Below are positions 32,863 to 43,839 of a stretch of DNA of 64,000 bases, piece by piece. The stretch is taken from contig JAGVVL010000013.1 of NCBI GenBank assembly GCA_018287875.1, forward strand, positions 3,286,001 through 3,350,000. The letters are read 5' to 3'. Source of the DNA: Nigrospora sphaerica. Its lineage: Eukaryota; Ascomycota; Sordariomycetes; Amphisphaeriales; Apiosporaceae. The first letter of the stretch is position 1, and every line of letters begins with the position of its first letter. The position numbers were made by a program, and so were the translations under genes. The notes beneath the pieces are model-generated. The model was not told the origin of the DNA, ran no database searches, and saw only the letters and a list, made by a program, of their open reading frames with translations.

Positions 32863-35800
32863 ATGGTGTACGGCGACAATGTTAGATACACAAACTACAG
32901 GTTAGCATTGTATCGCGAAGGGAGATATGATTTTAGGGACCCGGAGGAGGCTTCCAATGCCAGAGATTGGTGGATGAATGCCGTTCTACCTGCGAGAGCG
33001 CCACCTCGCATATTCATGCCTGGTATCAAAAAGCGCCCCCCCATGCTTACCAGAATTCGGAAACATACAAAAGAGAGATGGAAAAAGTACGAAGCCCGTA
33101 CCAGGCTGGTTCGAAGCTGGTTCGGCGTGATGCCTCATTCACGATTCCAGTTCAAGCGAAACCTGGGCGCCGGAGGCCAAGGCCTGGCCATGCACTTCAA
33201 ATGCACTGACCCAGCAGCGTATCCCAAAGGTCGCGATTTTGTCCTCAAAACCAGCGTCGAGAGTTGGGAAAATCGAGCTTTGCGTCGGGAGGAAGACTGG
33301 GCCCTGGTAAGAACCGAATTGCGCATGCGTATCCGAGTTGAAGCTGACGCACAGCCGAGAAAATGCGACGCGCCGCGCACATAGTCCAGTCGATCGATCC
33401 AGAAGAATTTGGATTGCCACCGCGTAGGAAGTTCAAGTTCGATGAGCTCGACTACGCCTTGGACTCTAGCGAAGAAGAATCGAGCGGTACCGACAGCGAG
33501 CGGGAGAAGCAGCCCCCCAAGCGAAACCCGACTCGTAGGGAGCTTAACGAGCGTCCAGAGATACTGGAACAGCGCCGTTCCAGAAAGCAGGCAAGAAAGC
33601 AGGCGGCTAGACAGAGACAACAGGAGCGGAAAACGCAAATGATCTGTATCAGAGAAAGTCGGCTCCGGAGGTACATACAAGGAGAATCACTACCCCCGCT
33701 GAGCGAAGAGGACCCGGGCGACTACATGGACCTCCGAAGACTGGATTACGTGCTGTTCGAGTACATGGAGAACGGCGACCTGCAGCAACTCCTCCAGAGA
33801 GTGCAGGAGTCGGGCCGGAGAGCGATCCCGAACCGGGTACTCTGGGCCTTCTGGCTGTGCCGTATGTACAACTTGCAGGCGTCGGGCGAGGTTGAATGAC
33901 TGGCAGCTAACCGCCTATATCAGTCGTGCGATCCTGCGTGGCCATGGCCTTCCCGGTGAACAAGTTCCACCTCGACAGACACGCACCTGCGGTTGGTCCA
34001 CCTGAGGGCCAGATCCGCAAGGGACTGAAGCGCGAGCTGAAAGGCTTGAACGTGCCTCCGGGCAGCGGAAACCACGATCAAGTCCCGAGGAAGGGGGAGC
34101 TACTTGAAGAGATCCCGAGACCTCAGATGCGGAACAGGGTGAAGCCCATTGTTCATTTCGACATTGACCCGCAGAACAGTAAGTCACAGGAAGCCGGCCC
34201 CATGTTGGCTCGTCTTTGCGACTGACAACCGCGTTTTGAAGTTTTAATTGGCCCGGTCGAAGTACCCGACGCAGATGTAGAGCGGTGGCGAGTGACCCTC
34301 ATGCAGAAGAAGCTCGGCGTTGCGCTTCAGAAACTGGAATTGGACAAATCCAAGTTGCAACTCGACGAGGCCCAGCTGCCACTTAGGTACGGTGGTCCAA
34401 TCTCAGCCTTGCCCCTGACAAATACAGAAGGAGGCCCCAATACCATGGAGAACCGGCTCAGTGCGATTGTCCTCTCTTTCGCCGCACAGAACCCCAGCAA
34501 AGAAGTGCCTGAGAAGGATGCCATTCTGCGGAGAATGAATGACGACGGTTTTGAAGAGCAGTTCCGGAGCTTTACAGAGAGTTTGGAACAGTCCGAGATG
34601 GGCCGGATCGGGGATGCGGAACTCGATCGGGCGACGTTGGCTCTCCTGCTGGTGGGCCGGGCTCAAGGCCAGAGCATATGCCTGTGTGTGGCGCGCGACG
34701 CCGAGAACGTGTACGTCTACCCCTCCCCGAGTAAGATGAAGGGGCGGCTGGAAGGCGTCGACGTCCTCATCACCCTGGAGCCGCAAGACGATCAAGTTTG
34801 GTACCTCGGTTTGCAGGAAATCAAAGACGGCCATGACCCGGACGACGACCAGCAGAGCGACAGAGGAATTTCTCCAAAGCAATACGAGGACGTGGCCATC
34901 GGGATGGACCCCAACCCGTTCCGCCACCCGGGAGCCGGAGTAATCGCGGACCCCGAGGGCCTTCTGCGCCGCATAGTGCACGCTGAGAAGTACGCCGAGC
35001 ATGCATTGACGCCCCGACTCAAGGTAGGCCACCCGTTTCTCTGTCCGAGGTCGTCCGATGGAAGCCAAGGCTAACCTTGCTCGCTAGCTTGCCGACTTCG
35101 GGCTGGCGCAGCTGGTCAAACCTCAAAAGGGGAAGTGCGTATACCACCCTGTGCGGCTCCGGGGGAAGCAGAGGCTGACATCAGAGCAGTGCCTTTTACG
35201 AGAAATACCGGATGGCGGGCAAGGCCGGCCACTTTGCCCCGGTAAGGAGGGGCAACCCAAATTGTAGACAATATCTTTCAAGGCTGACAGAGAAACAGGA
35301 GCAATTCTGCGAAGAATGGGAGACAATCCCAGACGATCCAGACGGATCAGAAGTGAGCGAGGCCAGTGTCGCGGGCCAGTTTGGCCCGGCCACGAACGTC
35401 TGGGGTATAGCGCTTGTAAGTCTGCCAATAGGGGTTTTTTATTTTGGCAGTAGACCAAGGGGAGGGCGGACAGGACTCATGGAACTCTACATCAGACCAT
35501 GTGGCAAGTGATTACGGGATACCATGCGACGATACCGCCTTGGCCCCAGGACCCCTCGCACGTCGAGTGGGTGGATGACGAAGAGCCGACGGGCCCTACC
35601 GGCCCGGCGAGCCCGCCCTGCATCCCCAAGGACGACAGCGAATACCAACCGGGTCTCCGGGGCGGCAGCGGCCGGGCTCTGCCCGGGCTTGCGCTCCCCG
35701 ATAGGGGCCGCGGCCGACCGCCGGCCCCGGGACGGGGCCCCCAGCCTGCACGTCGGCCGTTGTCTCCGACTCCTCGGCCCACGGGCCCTGCCCCGTTTCA

Positions 35801-36449
35801 GGCCGGGGAATTCCCGCAGCTCCAGCCAGGGTACCTTCCGTCCCGCAACGTCTGGACGCCGCGGCCGATTGCGCGAGGAATGGATGGTATCCCGGCGCCT
35901 TTATTCGCAGGCCAGCAGTATGGGAACACGCCGCAGCATGAGAATCAGCCTCCCCAGGACGGAAACCAGCCGCCATTCGAAAACCAGCTGCCGTCTTGGT
36001 TCCGGCCCGAGATTCGAAACCAGGCCGGCGCTGGAATATATGATGAAGGCGGAGGCGTTCGCACGCCGCCGCTACGGCCTCCTCACCAGGGGGGCCTGCA
36101 GTGGGCGGGGGGCTATAGCGGCCCCGCCAGTCTCCGACCACCGCCGCCGCCGCCGAGACCGCCGCAAAGAGATGCGAGAGACCGCCCCGATGCGAAGATA
36201 TCGTACTGTTCGCTACTCTTGGACCCTGCGCACCGCAGGAAGTACAGGGGGGTGGACAGAGATCTTCGACGGACCATCTACCAGTGCATGTATCACCGTC
36301 CCAGGGATCGACCCAATTTGCAAGCCCTGCTGGCACAGGCGAAGCAGGGGGCCGCGAAGAGCTTCCCCGGAGAAAGCGACGAAATGATTCGGGCCTGGGT
36401 GGCCGACATGTTTCACCATCCTACCGAGAAGAGCGCCGTGGGGCCGTGA
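32863..36449 (+). CDS. Divergent protein kinase with three large insertions
   Basis: Eight exons join in phase: 32863-33306, 33360-33861, 33924-34178, 34242-35023, 35088-35134, 35190-35241, 35299-35415 and 35496-36449, giving 1050 residues. Kinase landmarks in order: GAGGQG glycine loop (102-107), DFVLK with Lys129, Glu near 143-144, hinge FEYMENGDL (281-289), HFDIDPQN (393-400), DFG (664-666), APE (693-695), NVWGIAL, and RPRDRPNL near the end. ATP- and metal-binding residues are kept. The catalytic-loop Lys of HRDLKPEN is Asp here. About 110 charged residues sit between alphaC and the hinge, about 250 between the catalytic loop and DFG, and about 200 Pro-rich residues in the C-lobe. The acceptor of intron 1 (CCGAG before 33360) is unusual. 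Large families of such kinases exist in Sordariomycetes; the substrate is unknown. Confidence 0.83.
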
Positions 36450-38234
36450 GACGCCAAAGGGGTGGTAGCTGAGCGCAGATGCAGAGTTGGACAGAGGAGC
36501 GGAGAAGACCAGAAGGAGATTGCAATAGATCTATGTGGCAAAGAGCACACTCGCCAGGGGGAGATAGGGAGGCGTTAAGGGGTTTCCACAATCCTACAAG
36601 AAATTCGTATGCGACGTGTATCCTTCACTCGTTGCCAGTGCCCACTGCTTGAATACGAAGGGGGGGGTTGCCCACTGAGAAAACAGCCATTCACAGTCAG
36701 AAAGCTGTGCTCCGTGCTCCTCATGTGACGCTCACACCACTCGCGGTACCGACCCCAGTGACTCGGTCAGCAGCAGACAGGGGTAACTGGTATGGGAGGT
36801 CAAGATGTAAATAACAAAGCAGCTCTGAGTAGGAGGCGAAAAAGAGAGCGGCCTGGCTCACACAGGTCATCTGCCAGCTGCGGCGCCAACGAGTGAGTAG
36901 ATGGACGACGGAACGTGACATTGCAACCCCCTGGGTTTGGCATAAATGACGGCTCGATTTGGGTTCAGCTGATTGCCTCGACTGGAATCGTGAGGCGTTA
37001 CAGCGATCGACCACTAGCGCCGGGTGCTTGGCCAGCCCCCAGCGGGGGCCGTCGAATGAGAGGCCGACTTTTCGTCAGGCGGCTTGTCTCTCCTGCCGCC
37101 TTGGGCGCGGAGGTGCGGAAGCGAGTACTACCGTTCACAGTGCCTCGGAGACAGATGGAATAAAACATGGAGGGTTGCTCTCGGGATTCACTGGCCGAGC
37201 GGGAGAGACAATTCGCATGGGGAAAAGGTAGGGTTGAGGTGGCCGCGGCCTGGATGTGGCAAAGACACGAAGAGAGAGGGCGGGAGGACAGAGAAAGAGA
37301 GAGAGTGTGTGTATGTTTGTGTGCCTGAGGGAGTTCGCGCGAGATTCGTACATGCCGCGCCAGAATCAATAGTTCGGGCTGGAGGCCCAGCATGGCAAGG
37401 GCGCCATCGACGAAGACATGAACTTGTGAGTCGGCCGGAGTCATTTGTGGAAATATTCATGAACATGTGCCTGGGAGGGATGCCCGTGCCTGGGACCGAG
37501 TGTCCGGACGGGCTGGGTGGATACGGGGAACGACGGGACGACCAAAAAAACTCTGGCTTGTGATCCGATGCTATGCGGGCGCAACTGCGCGCGCGCGCGC
37601 TGACGCTGAATTTTAGACCACAATTTCCCGGTTTTTTTTCATGCGAAAGCAGCGCAAGGGACCATTTGCGCTGGGTTGGGCTGGGCTGTGAGGGTGTGTC
37701 AGACAATCCAATCCATCCCCCCCACTAACTAACAGGTTACTGGGCAGAGGTTCCATGGCCCGAAACTCTGCGTAGGCTGTACCTCTTTTTCACCCACGGG
37801 CCGTACAAACGCGCTCAAATGATGACCTGATCCCGTTCCTGTCTCCTTCCTCCCTTCTTCTTTTCTTCCTCCTCGGTCGACCACCGACAAACAAACAGCC
37901 ACCCCCGCGTCCCTTCCACGATTGCCAATGCAGCAGCAACAAGACACACAGACCGTTTCCTTCTCCTCGTGTTCCGCCCGGTGCCAGATGCGCATTACCG
38001 CCCACAAGCCATTGCGCGCATTCCTCTTCGAACCTCGAGCTGACGCGGAGCGCCGACGGGGCTCTCGCATGCCTTGAATCGGGGCGGGCTGAAGCGCCTT
38101 GTCATACGACAAGAACAGCAAATTACCACACCTAACGAGTGAACCCGCCGTACGCACCGTACGCACCTCTCCCCCCTCCCGGCGGCGCGAGCGACGAGAC
38201 GAAGACGACGACGACGTCATCGCAACCGCCCACT
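36450..38234. other. Intergenic region and kinase leader
   Basis: About 1.8 kb upstream of the AGC kinase. It holds a (GC)6 tract near 37589-37601 and GA/GT-rich simple sequence near 37260-37325. The frame of the kinase is open upstream to a GTG at 38139, but no ATG lies there; this is taken as 5' leader. No other gene is recognised. Confidence 0.5.
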
Positions 38235-39734
38235 ATGATGCCCCCGGCCCCTCCCGCTCTCACCACAGTGCGCGGCTTCGGCACTATGGCGGCGCACTCG
38301 GGAGACGACGACTCCGACTCGTGCAGGACGCCGCCTCTGGCCTCGCGCCGCAACCGCGCCCCGCTCCTCGACGACGTCGTCAGCGCAAACTGCAGCCCCC
38401 AGCTCCGCGCCCAGAACTCGCCGGGCGTCAGCGGCATTGCGAAGTTGCGCCTGCAAATGGAGCCGCTGAGCCTCAACACGTCGGCTTGCAGCACCATGAC
38501 GGGCGGCCGGAGCCGCCTAAGCCGCGCCAACAGCTACCGAACCGATGACGACGTCTCCGAGGCTGGCTCGACGAGCTACGAGGTCCGGCTCGAGAACGAC
38601 TTCGTGAGCGAGAGCGTGAGCGAGAAGCCGCGCATGGGCGTCATCGAGGGCGGCCTCGTCCAGCGCAAGATGCAGGCCTCCGACTTTGAGCCCCTCCGGT
38701 GCCTCGGCAAGGGCACATACGGAACCGTGCTTCTAGTCAAGCAGCGGACGACGGGACGCCTGTACGCCCAGAAGCACTTCAAGAAGGCCTCGGTCGTGGT
38801 CCACAAGAAGCTTGTCGAGCAGACCAAGACGGAGCGTCAGATTCTCGAGTCCGTCAACAGACACCCCTTTGTCGTCAAGCTGTTCTACGCGTTCCAGGAC
38901 CACGAGAAGCTCTACCTGATCCTCGAGTACGGCGAGGGTGGGGAGCTCTTCACCCATCTCAACACGGAGAAGATGTTTCCCGAGCCCGTTGCCGCCTTCT
39001 ACATGGCAGAGATGGTTCTGGCCCTTTCCCATCTCCACGACACGCTGGGTGTCGTTTATCGTGACTTGAAGCCCGAAAATTGCCTCCTAGATGCCCAGGG
39101 CCACTTGTTGCTGACCGACTTTGGCCTCTCCAAGGTGGCCGCGGACGATGATGACGAATGCAAGTCGATCCTCGGCACCGTCGAGTACATGGCGCCCGAG
39201 GTGGTCCTCGGAGAGAAATACGGCAAGGCGGTCGACTGGTGGTCTTTCGGCGCGCTGGGCTATGACTTGATGACAGGCAACCCGCCCTTCCGCGGCGGCA
39301 ACCACGCCAAGATTCAGCAGAACATAGTCAAGCAGAAGCTTGTCCTGCCTTACTTCCTGAGCCCCGATGCCAAGGACCTTCTGACGAGGCTGCTCAGGAA
39401 AGACCCCGCCAAGCGCCTCGGAACCAACATGCCCAAGGATCTTCAGACGCTCAAGAAGCACCGCTTCTTCCGCAAGATCGACTGGAAGAAACTGGCCGCC
39501 CGAGAGGTTGAGCCCCCCATTCAGCCGATGATCACGGACCCGGAACTTGCCGAGAACTTTGCGCCCGAGTTCACCGAGTTATCCATGAGCCCGGTAGTGA
39601 CGTCAAAGAACCCCTGGAACATGGCTTCGCCCAAAGACGGAGACGGGGCCCACGATGACCCCTTTGGCGGGTTTAGTTTCGTAGCCCCGAGCAGCTTGTT
39701 GGAGAATGCCGGCTTTCTGTCAGCAGAAGCCTAG
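38235..39734 (+). CDS. AGC-family Ser/Thr kinase, S6K/Psk1-like
   Basis: Single-exon gene for 499 residues (ATG at 38235) of the AGC group, closest in pattern to fission-yeast Psk1, the ribosomal S6 kinase downstream of TORC1. The N-terminus (about 150 residues) is Ser/Pro-rich and disordered. The kinase domain begins FEPLRCLGKGTYGTVLLV, with YAQKHF (ATP lysine), VYRDLKPENCLLD, TDFGLSK, and T-loop SILGTVEYMAPEV, where the Ser takes the place of the PDK1 site. It ends DWKKLAAREVEPPIQP. The AGC tail carries a turn motif (LSMSPVV) and a hydrophobic motif FGGFSF with Ser in the phosphorylated position, the mark of TORC-controlled AGC kinases. No introns are needed. The family is certain, the S6K assignment likely. 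Confidence 0.93.
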   Translation: MMPPAPPALTTVRGFGTMAAHSGDDDSDSCRTPPLASRRNRAPLLDDVVSANCSPQLRAQNSPGVSGIAKLRLQMEPLSLNTSACSTMTGGRSRLSRANSYRTDDDVSEAGSTSYEVRLENDFVSESVSEKPRMGVIEGGLVQRKMQASDFEPLRCLGKGTYGTVLLVKQRTTGRLYAQKHFKKASVVVHKKLVEQTKTERQILESVNRHPFVVKLFYAFQDHEKLYLILEYGEGGELFTHLNTEKMFPEPVAAFYMAEMVLALSHLHDTLGVVYRDLKPENCLLDAQGHLLLTDFGLSKVAADDDDECKSILGTVEYMAPEVVLGEKYGKAVDWWSFGALGYDLMTGNPPFRGGNHAKIQQNIVKQKLVLPYFLSPDAKDLLTRLLRKDPAKRLGTNMPKDLQTLKKHRFFRKIDWKKLAAREVEPPIQPMITDPELAENFAPEFTELSMSPVVTSKNPWNMASPKDGDGAHDDPFGGFSFVAPSSLLENAGFLSAEA

Positions 39735-40429
39735 GCTTCTCAGCGCCATGCATAGAGTTGGGAAATAGACCATCGGCGGAAACGAGGCGCATCAGCATGG
39801 TTATGGCGCACGCAGCACTTAAGCGGTATACATTAAGACATTGGTTGTCCAGCAAGCGAAGAATTGGCGACGATGGTTTTTTTTGGGGGTTTTTTTGGCG
39901 GGGGTCTTCCGGCATAATACATAGACAGACGACAGACAGACGACAGACAGACAGGGACTAAGAGCCGGTTATCACGAATAGTATATGGCGAAACTTGCGG
40001 TCGAACTTGAGGTCGTGACCAGCGTACGTCACGTGCATCGTCGTAGAGGGTGTAGGTACGAAACGCTTTCACTTCTTGGTTCCTGCTGGGTGCTGCCCGA
40101 GGGGCCGCCGTTGCGAGCCGACCAATGGCAACCAAGGCATTTATTTCATTTCTTGCTCGTGATCGGTCTTGGCGAATCGAACCGCCGCCCCGGCCCCCTA
40201 CTACGATACCTATTCTTATCCATCCTTTCATGAGGCTAGTGCGTCGGCTGGGCCGCCAGGGCAGTATCCATCGTCAGTGCGGCTTGCCGTGCTCCCATGT
40301 CTCGGAACAAGAGGTTCTCGGGGACCGAGTCGGGAGAAGACATCGGCCCCCAAGGTTACAGGAAATTGCACAATGTTCTCCAGTAATAGCCGTGTGTGGG
40401 CAGGACTAAGAAACTTGCAGCCTAGCGCC

Positions 40430-40465
40430 CCGTGGCTCCGTGGCTCCGTGGCCCCGTGGCCCCGG
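40430..40465 (+). repeat. Short tandem repeat, 9-base unit CCGTGGCYC
   Basis: About four units in tandem (CCGTGGCTC twice or more, then CCGTGGCCC). Simple sequence without apparent function. Confidence 0.65.
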
Positions 40466-42249
40466 GGGAGAAATACGATGTACAGCGTAGTGGGTGGGCA
40501 TGGGGAGTCTGGACGGGGGACCTTGGGCGGTCACAGAGGCTGACAGGGAATGGAACCTTATGGGGAGGGGCCGGGAGAAGGCCCCTCATTGTGCGAATAG
40601 GGTAAAAGAACGGTCGCCGACAACCTCTTGGTAAGGTTGCCGCTAGGCGCAGGGCCACCACCTTGCCCCCGGGACGCGCAGGCAGAGAGTGGCAGAGACG
40701 GCCCAGCGCCGAAGCTCGAAAACCCCCGTGCGCTTCTGCATTTTCCCAAAGCGGACAATGAGATGGGTTATCGAGGTGTCACGCGTACATGGCACCGGCC
40801 GGATGGATCACAGAGGTAGGAGGCGCGAGACAAGAGCGACAGCGGCAGCGGCAGCGGCAGCCTCCCCTCACCAACGTTTACGGTGCCGGGACGCAATAGG
40901 GGGGAGAGATGTAAAGACGTCCCGGCAGTAAGGGTTTTTCACCTTACGTACCTACCTCACCAGAGCCGCGCACGCGCAGGTCGCAGGCGACTAGGGATGT
41001 ATGTGACATAGTAGCCTGCCTCCAACACCAGGCGCTTGGGTGCTGTATAGATGCCGTGTCGTCGACCTCCCATCCGACTTGGCCCTTCCTTCCCCCGCCC
41101 TGCGCCACGGTGATCTGCGTCACCCAGCCACCAGGCCCGGCTCTCGCCCTCGATGGCAGTCGGCGCCGCGGATAGGTAATTGTTGCTCTCTGAGTCGCCA
41201 TCGCTCGCTGCATACCTACGTCCCCCAAGAAGAACCCGGTCATGACCAACGCGTGACAAAGCAGAGAGCGCCGAGCTTTCATGGCGCTTGGCGGGCTACT
41301 CATTTACGTTGACGTCTCCCATGCCCACCCCTCGGACGGCGTATCACGGCGCGCGGCTTGGCCGCATGTGTATACGTACGTGCCCAGCCAGGCCGGCTTC
41401 GACGGGGGTGATGACGAGTCGCTCGTAGCGGTGCGGACGTGGACGATTGTGCATGTGCGGTGTGTAAGCGTGTATGTGCGTGCGCGTATTCGCTGCACGC
41501 AGGTTTCTTTCTGGGGGACCTCATGAGGGTCGGTACAGCCCCATCGGCGTGGGTCCCTTCGCAGAAGCATGGGAAGTCCGCACGCAGCCCTAGCCTGCTG
41601 CCCTGCGGGACACGCTCTTGCATTTCGGGTTCCCTTTATTAGGGATCTGTGTCGGCAGTGGGAGGCCTTCGAGAAGTATCGAGCGTCACGCCGATCTCCC
41701 TTCTCGGTAGCCCAGGGAGCCCCCGGCACACCCATAGGTACGCGGGGTCGCCCTGCCCAACCTTGGCAGCCCCTCCGGAAGGGGAGAAGAGGGTTTCGTG
41801 CAGCGGGCTATCCCTTGTCGGGCTGGCCCATCCAGGCACTCCGCGTGCCCGGCTCCAGCTGCGTGGTGACTGTTAGACGTGCGGACCCGGCAGGTTCCCG
41901 GAAGCTTACGAGAACGCTGCGTCTCGATCGTCGCATGGCACACATCATGCCCTAGCCGTAGGCCAGAGTCTCTCGCCAGGTGGCGCCGGCCAAGGAGTCG
42001 GGCCTCGAGAATACAAGGCCACCCTCGTCCACACGGCTTCGTCCCGATATCACCTGAAGGATGCATGCCTAGAAGCTCGGCCGCGACAACAGCAAGTTAC
42101 GAAAAAGAAAGGACACGGCACACTGACCCTCGGCGCTCCTCGGCACTCCAGCGGCCCTGTGCCGGTACCTGCGTATCGCTTGCTCCGGCTGACTGTGCCC
42201 CGTCCGCCCGGGCGTATGAAACACGTACCAGGCCCCATCGAAGCGAGCC

Positions 42250-42266
42250 GGGGGGGGGGGGGGGGG
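42250..42266 (+). repeat. Homopolymer of 17 G
   Basis: An unbroken G run, the longest in the window. It is prone to length error in sequencing and could form a quadruplex; it lies in non-coding DNA. Confidence 0.85.
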
Positions 42267-43839
42267 CTTTCCATACGTACATGACTTTTAGTACAACTAT
42301 GGTAGGTAGGTATAAATCTTGAAGGGAACTACCATACTTACAGGTAGTATGGAACACTACACAATATCAAAGTAGGTGCGGAATACTCCGCACCAGTCGT
42401 AGCCCCATAGTAGCTCGAGTGGGAAGGACAGGCCGTCCAGGCCAAGCGCATTAGAAACGGACACCATGCATTCCGTAATTACGCACGTTGCCGTCGGTAT
42501 CTGGAACTGCCCGTCCCGCGAGATACGCCTCTTCTGCTACCAACACCACCGCTATTCATCTCCATGCCTGCCTCTGACGTGACCCCTCCCCAGGAATACC
42601 AATGGGGTCACAGCCGAATGCAGCAGCCCAAGGCAACGCGCAATGCTCACCGATAAGGCCAGCTGCCTATTGGGCACTGGACCGACAGCTCACGGGTGCC
42701 GCATCATCGCGCGTGGCTGTGAAATGAGCCAAGAGAGTATGTATCTACGCGGCGCAAGGCTCTCGCCAGTAACCCCGGACCCATACTGGCTGACTGCCGG
42801 GCCATGAAGGGTCGGTCGGGTGGATAACCCGGGAAGGGGAGGTGTAGGATTGATCTAGGAATGCAAAGGGCGGGAGAAAAGAGGGGGGGACGGGCGGACG
42901 TCCGCCAGCGAAGCCGAAGATGGAAGCTGCAGGTTTCGTCCACGGCATTTTGGGTTCAACGGCTGTTCAGAGTCAGTCATGTCACACAGTAACACCCATG
43001 CTGGTCTCTTCCTCTCTTCCTCCATCTCTTTTTCCCTCTCCTTTACAAATGCCCCAGCTCCGGCCGCCAAGCTAGCCAGCCTAACCCTGCAGGGGGGGGG
43101 AATATGCTCATCACCGCATCCACGGCGCTGCCGCTGACATCGATGGCCCCGCCAGCGCCCACGCCCCGGTTGCCCTGGGGAAAGATCCATGATATGGCAA
43201 CTCGAGGTTATTATTGTGCCAAGTAGGCGACCCGGCCGAGAGTCTGGCCTCCACTGACAGCCGCCTAGCCAGGAGGCCCGCACGCCCTAGGCCCCGGAAA
43301 CTCTGTGGTCATTGCCCGGATTGAGTTAGGTTGGGCTGTGCGACGGAATGCTGCACAGATGGCATCGCGAGCAAACGACGCCCCTAGCCGGCCGGCCGTT
43401 GGGGATGCCATATAAGAATACTGCATGTCCGCCCGCTGCTTCACACGGACGGATATTGAGGCCAATTCAAGGAACCAGGCGTCGTCTTGCAGCCTTTGTT
43501 GCCCGCTTCTGTCCTGCCTACACCTAGACGCCGCGTCTCGTCATTCACCCATCCATCCTCGCAGGCCCCGGACGGTCTTGTCACTTACGCAGTATCACCC
43601 AGCGTGTCGATCTATCCTTGTCCCTCGGCCACGTCCTCGCCGAGGCCCGTCCGCGAGGTGACTGCAGAGTATCCTTGCGCCAAACAAAACGTTTATCACT
43701 TGGCGCATAACGCCGTTCCACACGCCTCACTTAAAGCCCTGTCGTGCCCCCCTCCGTGGCACTGACCGAACGGCTTGTGTTGAGTCAATATTTGACAGCA
43801 GCCCACCAGACCGCGAACGGCCCTGCAACACTTGTCGAG

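Larger units (their letters stand above)
39735..43839. other. Gene-poor intergenic region, 4.1 kb
   Basis: No frame here shows a known motif. Simple repeats: GACAGACA tracts at about 39924-39955, a 9-base CCGTGGCTC/C repeat at about 40430-40465, and a run of 17 G at 42250-42266. The last 400 bases should contain the promoter of the DOMON-b561 gene. I see nothing else. Confidence 0.5.

Noticed and set aside
38139..38234. Upstream GTG-initiated extension of the AGC kinase
   Set aside because: No ATG is present in this part; a GTG start is not expected in a fungal nuclear gene.
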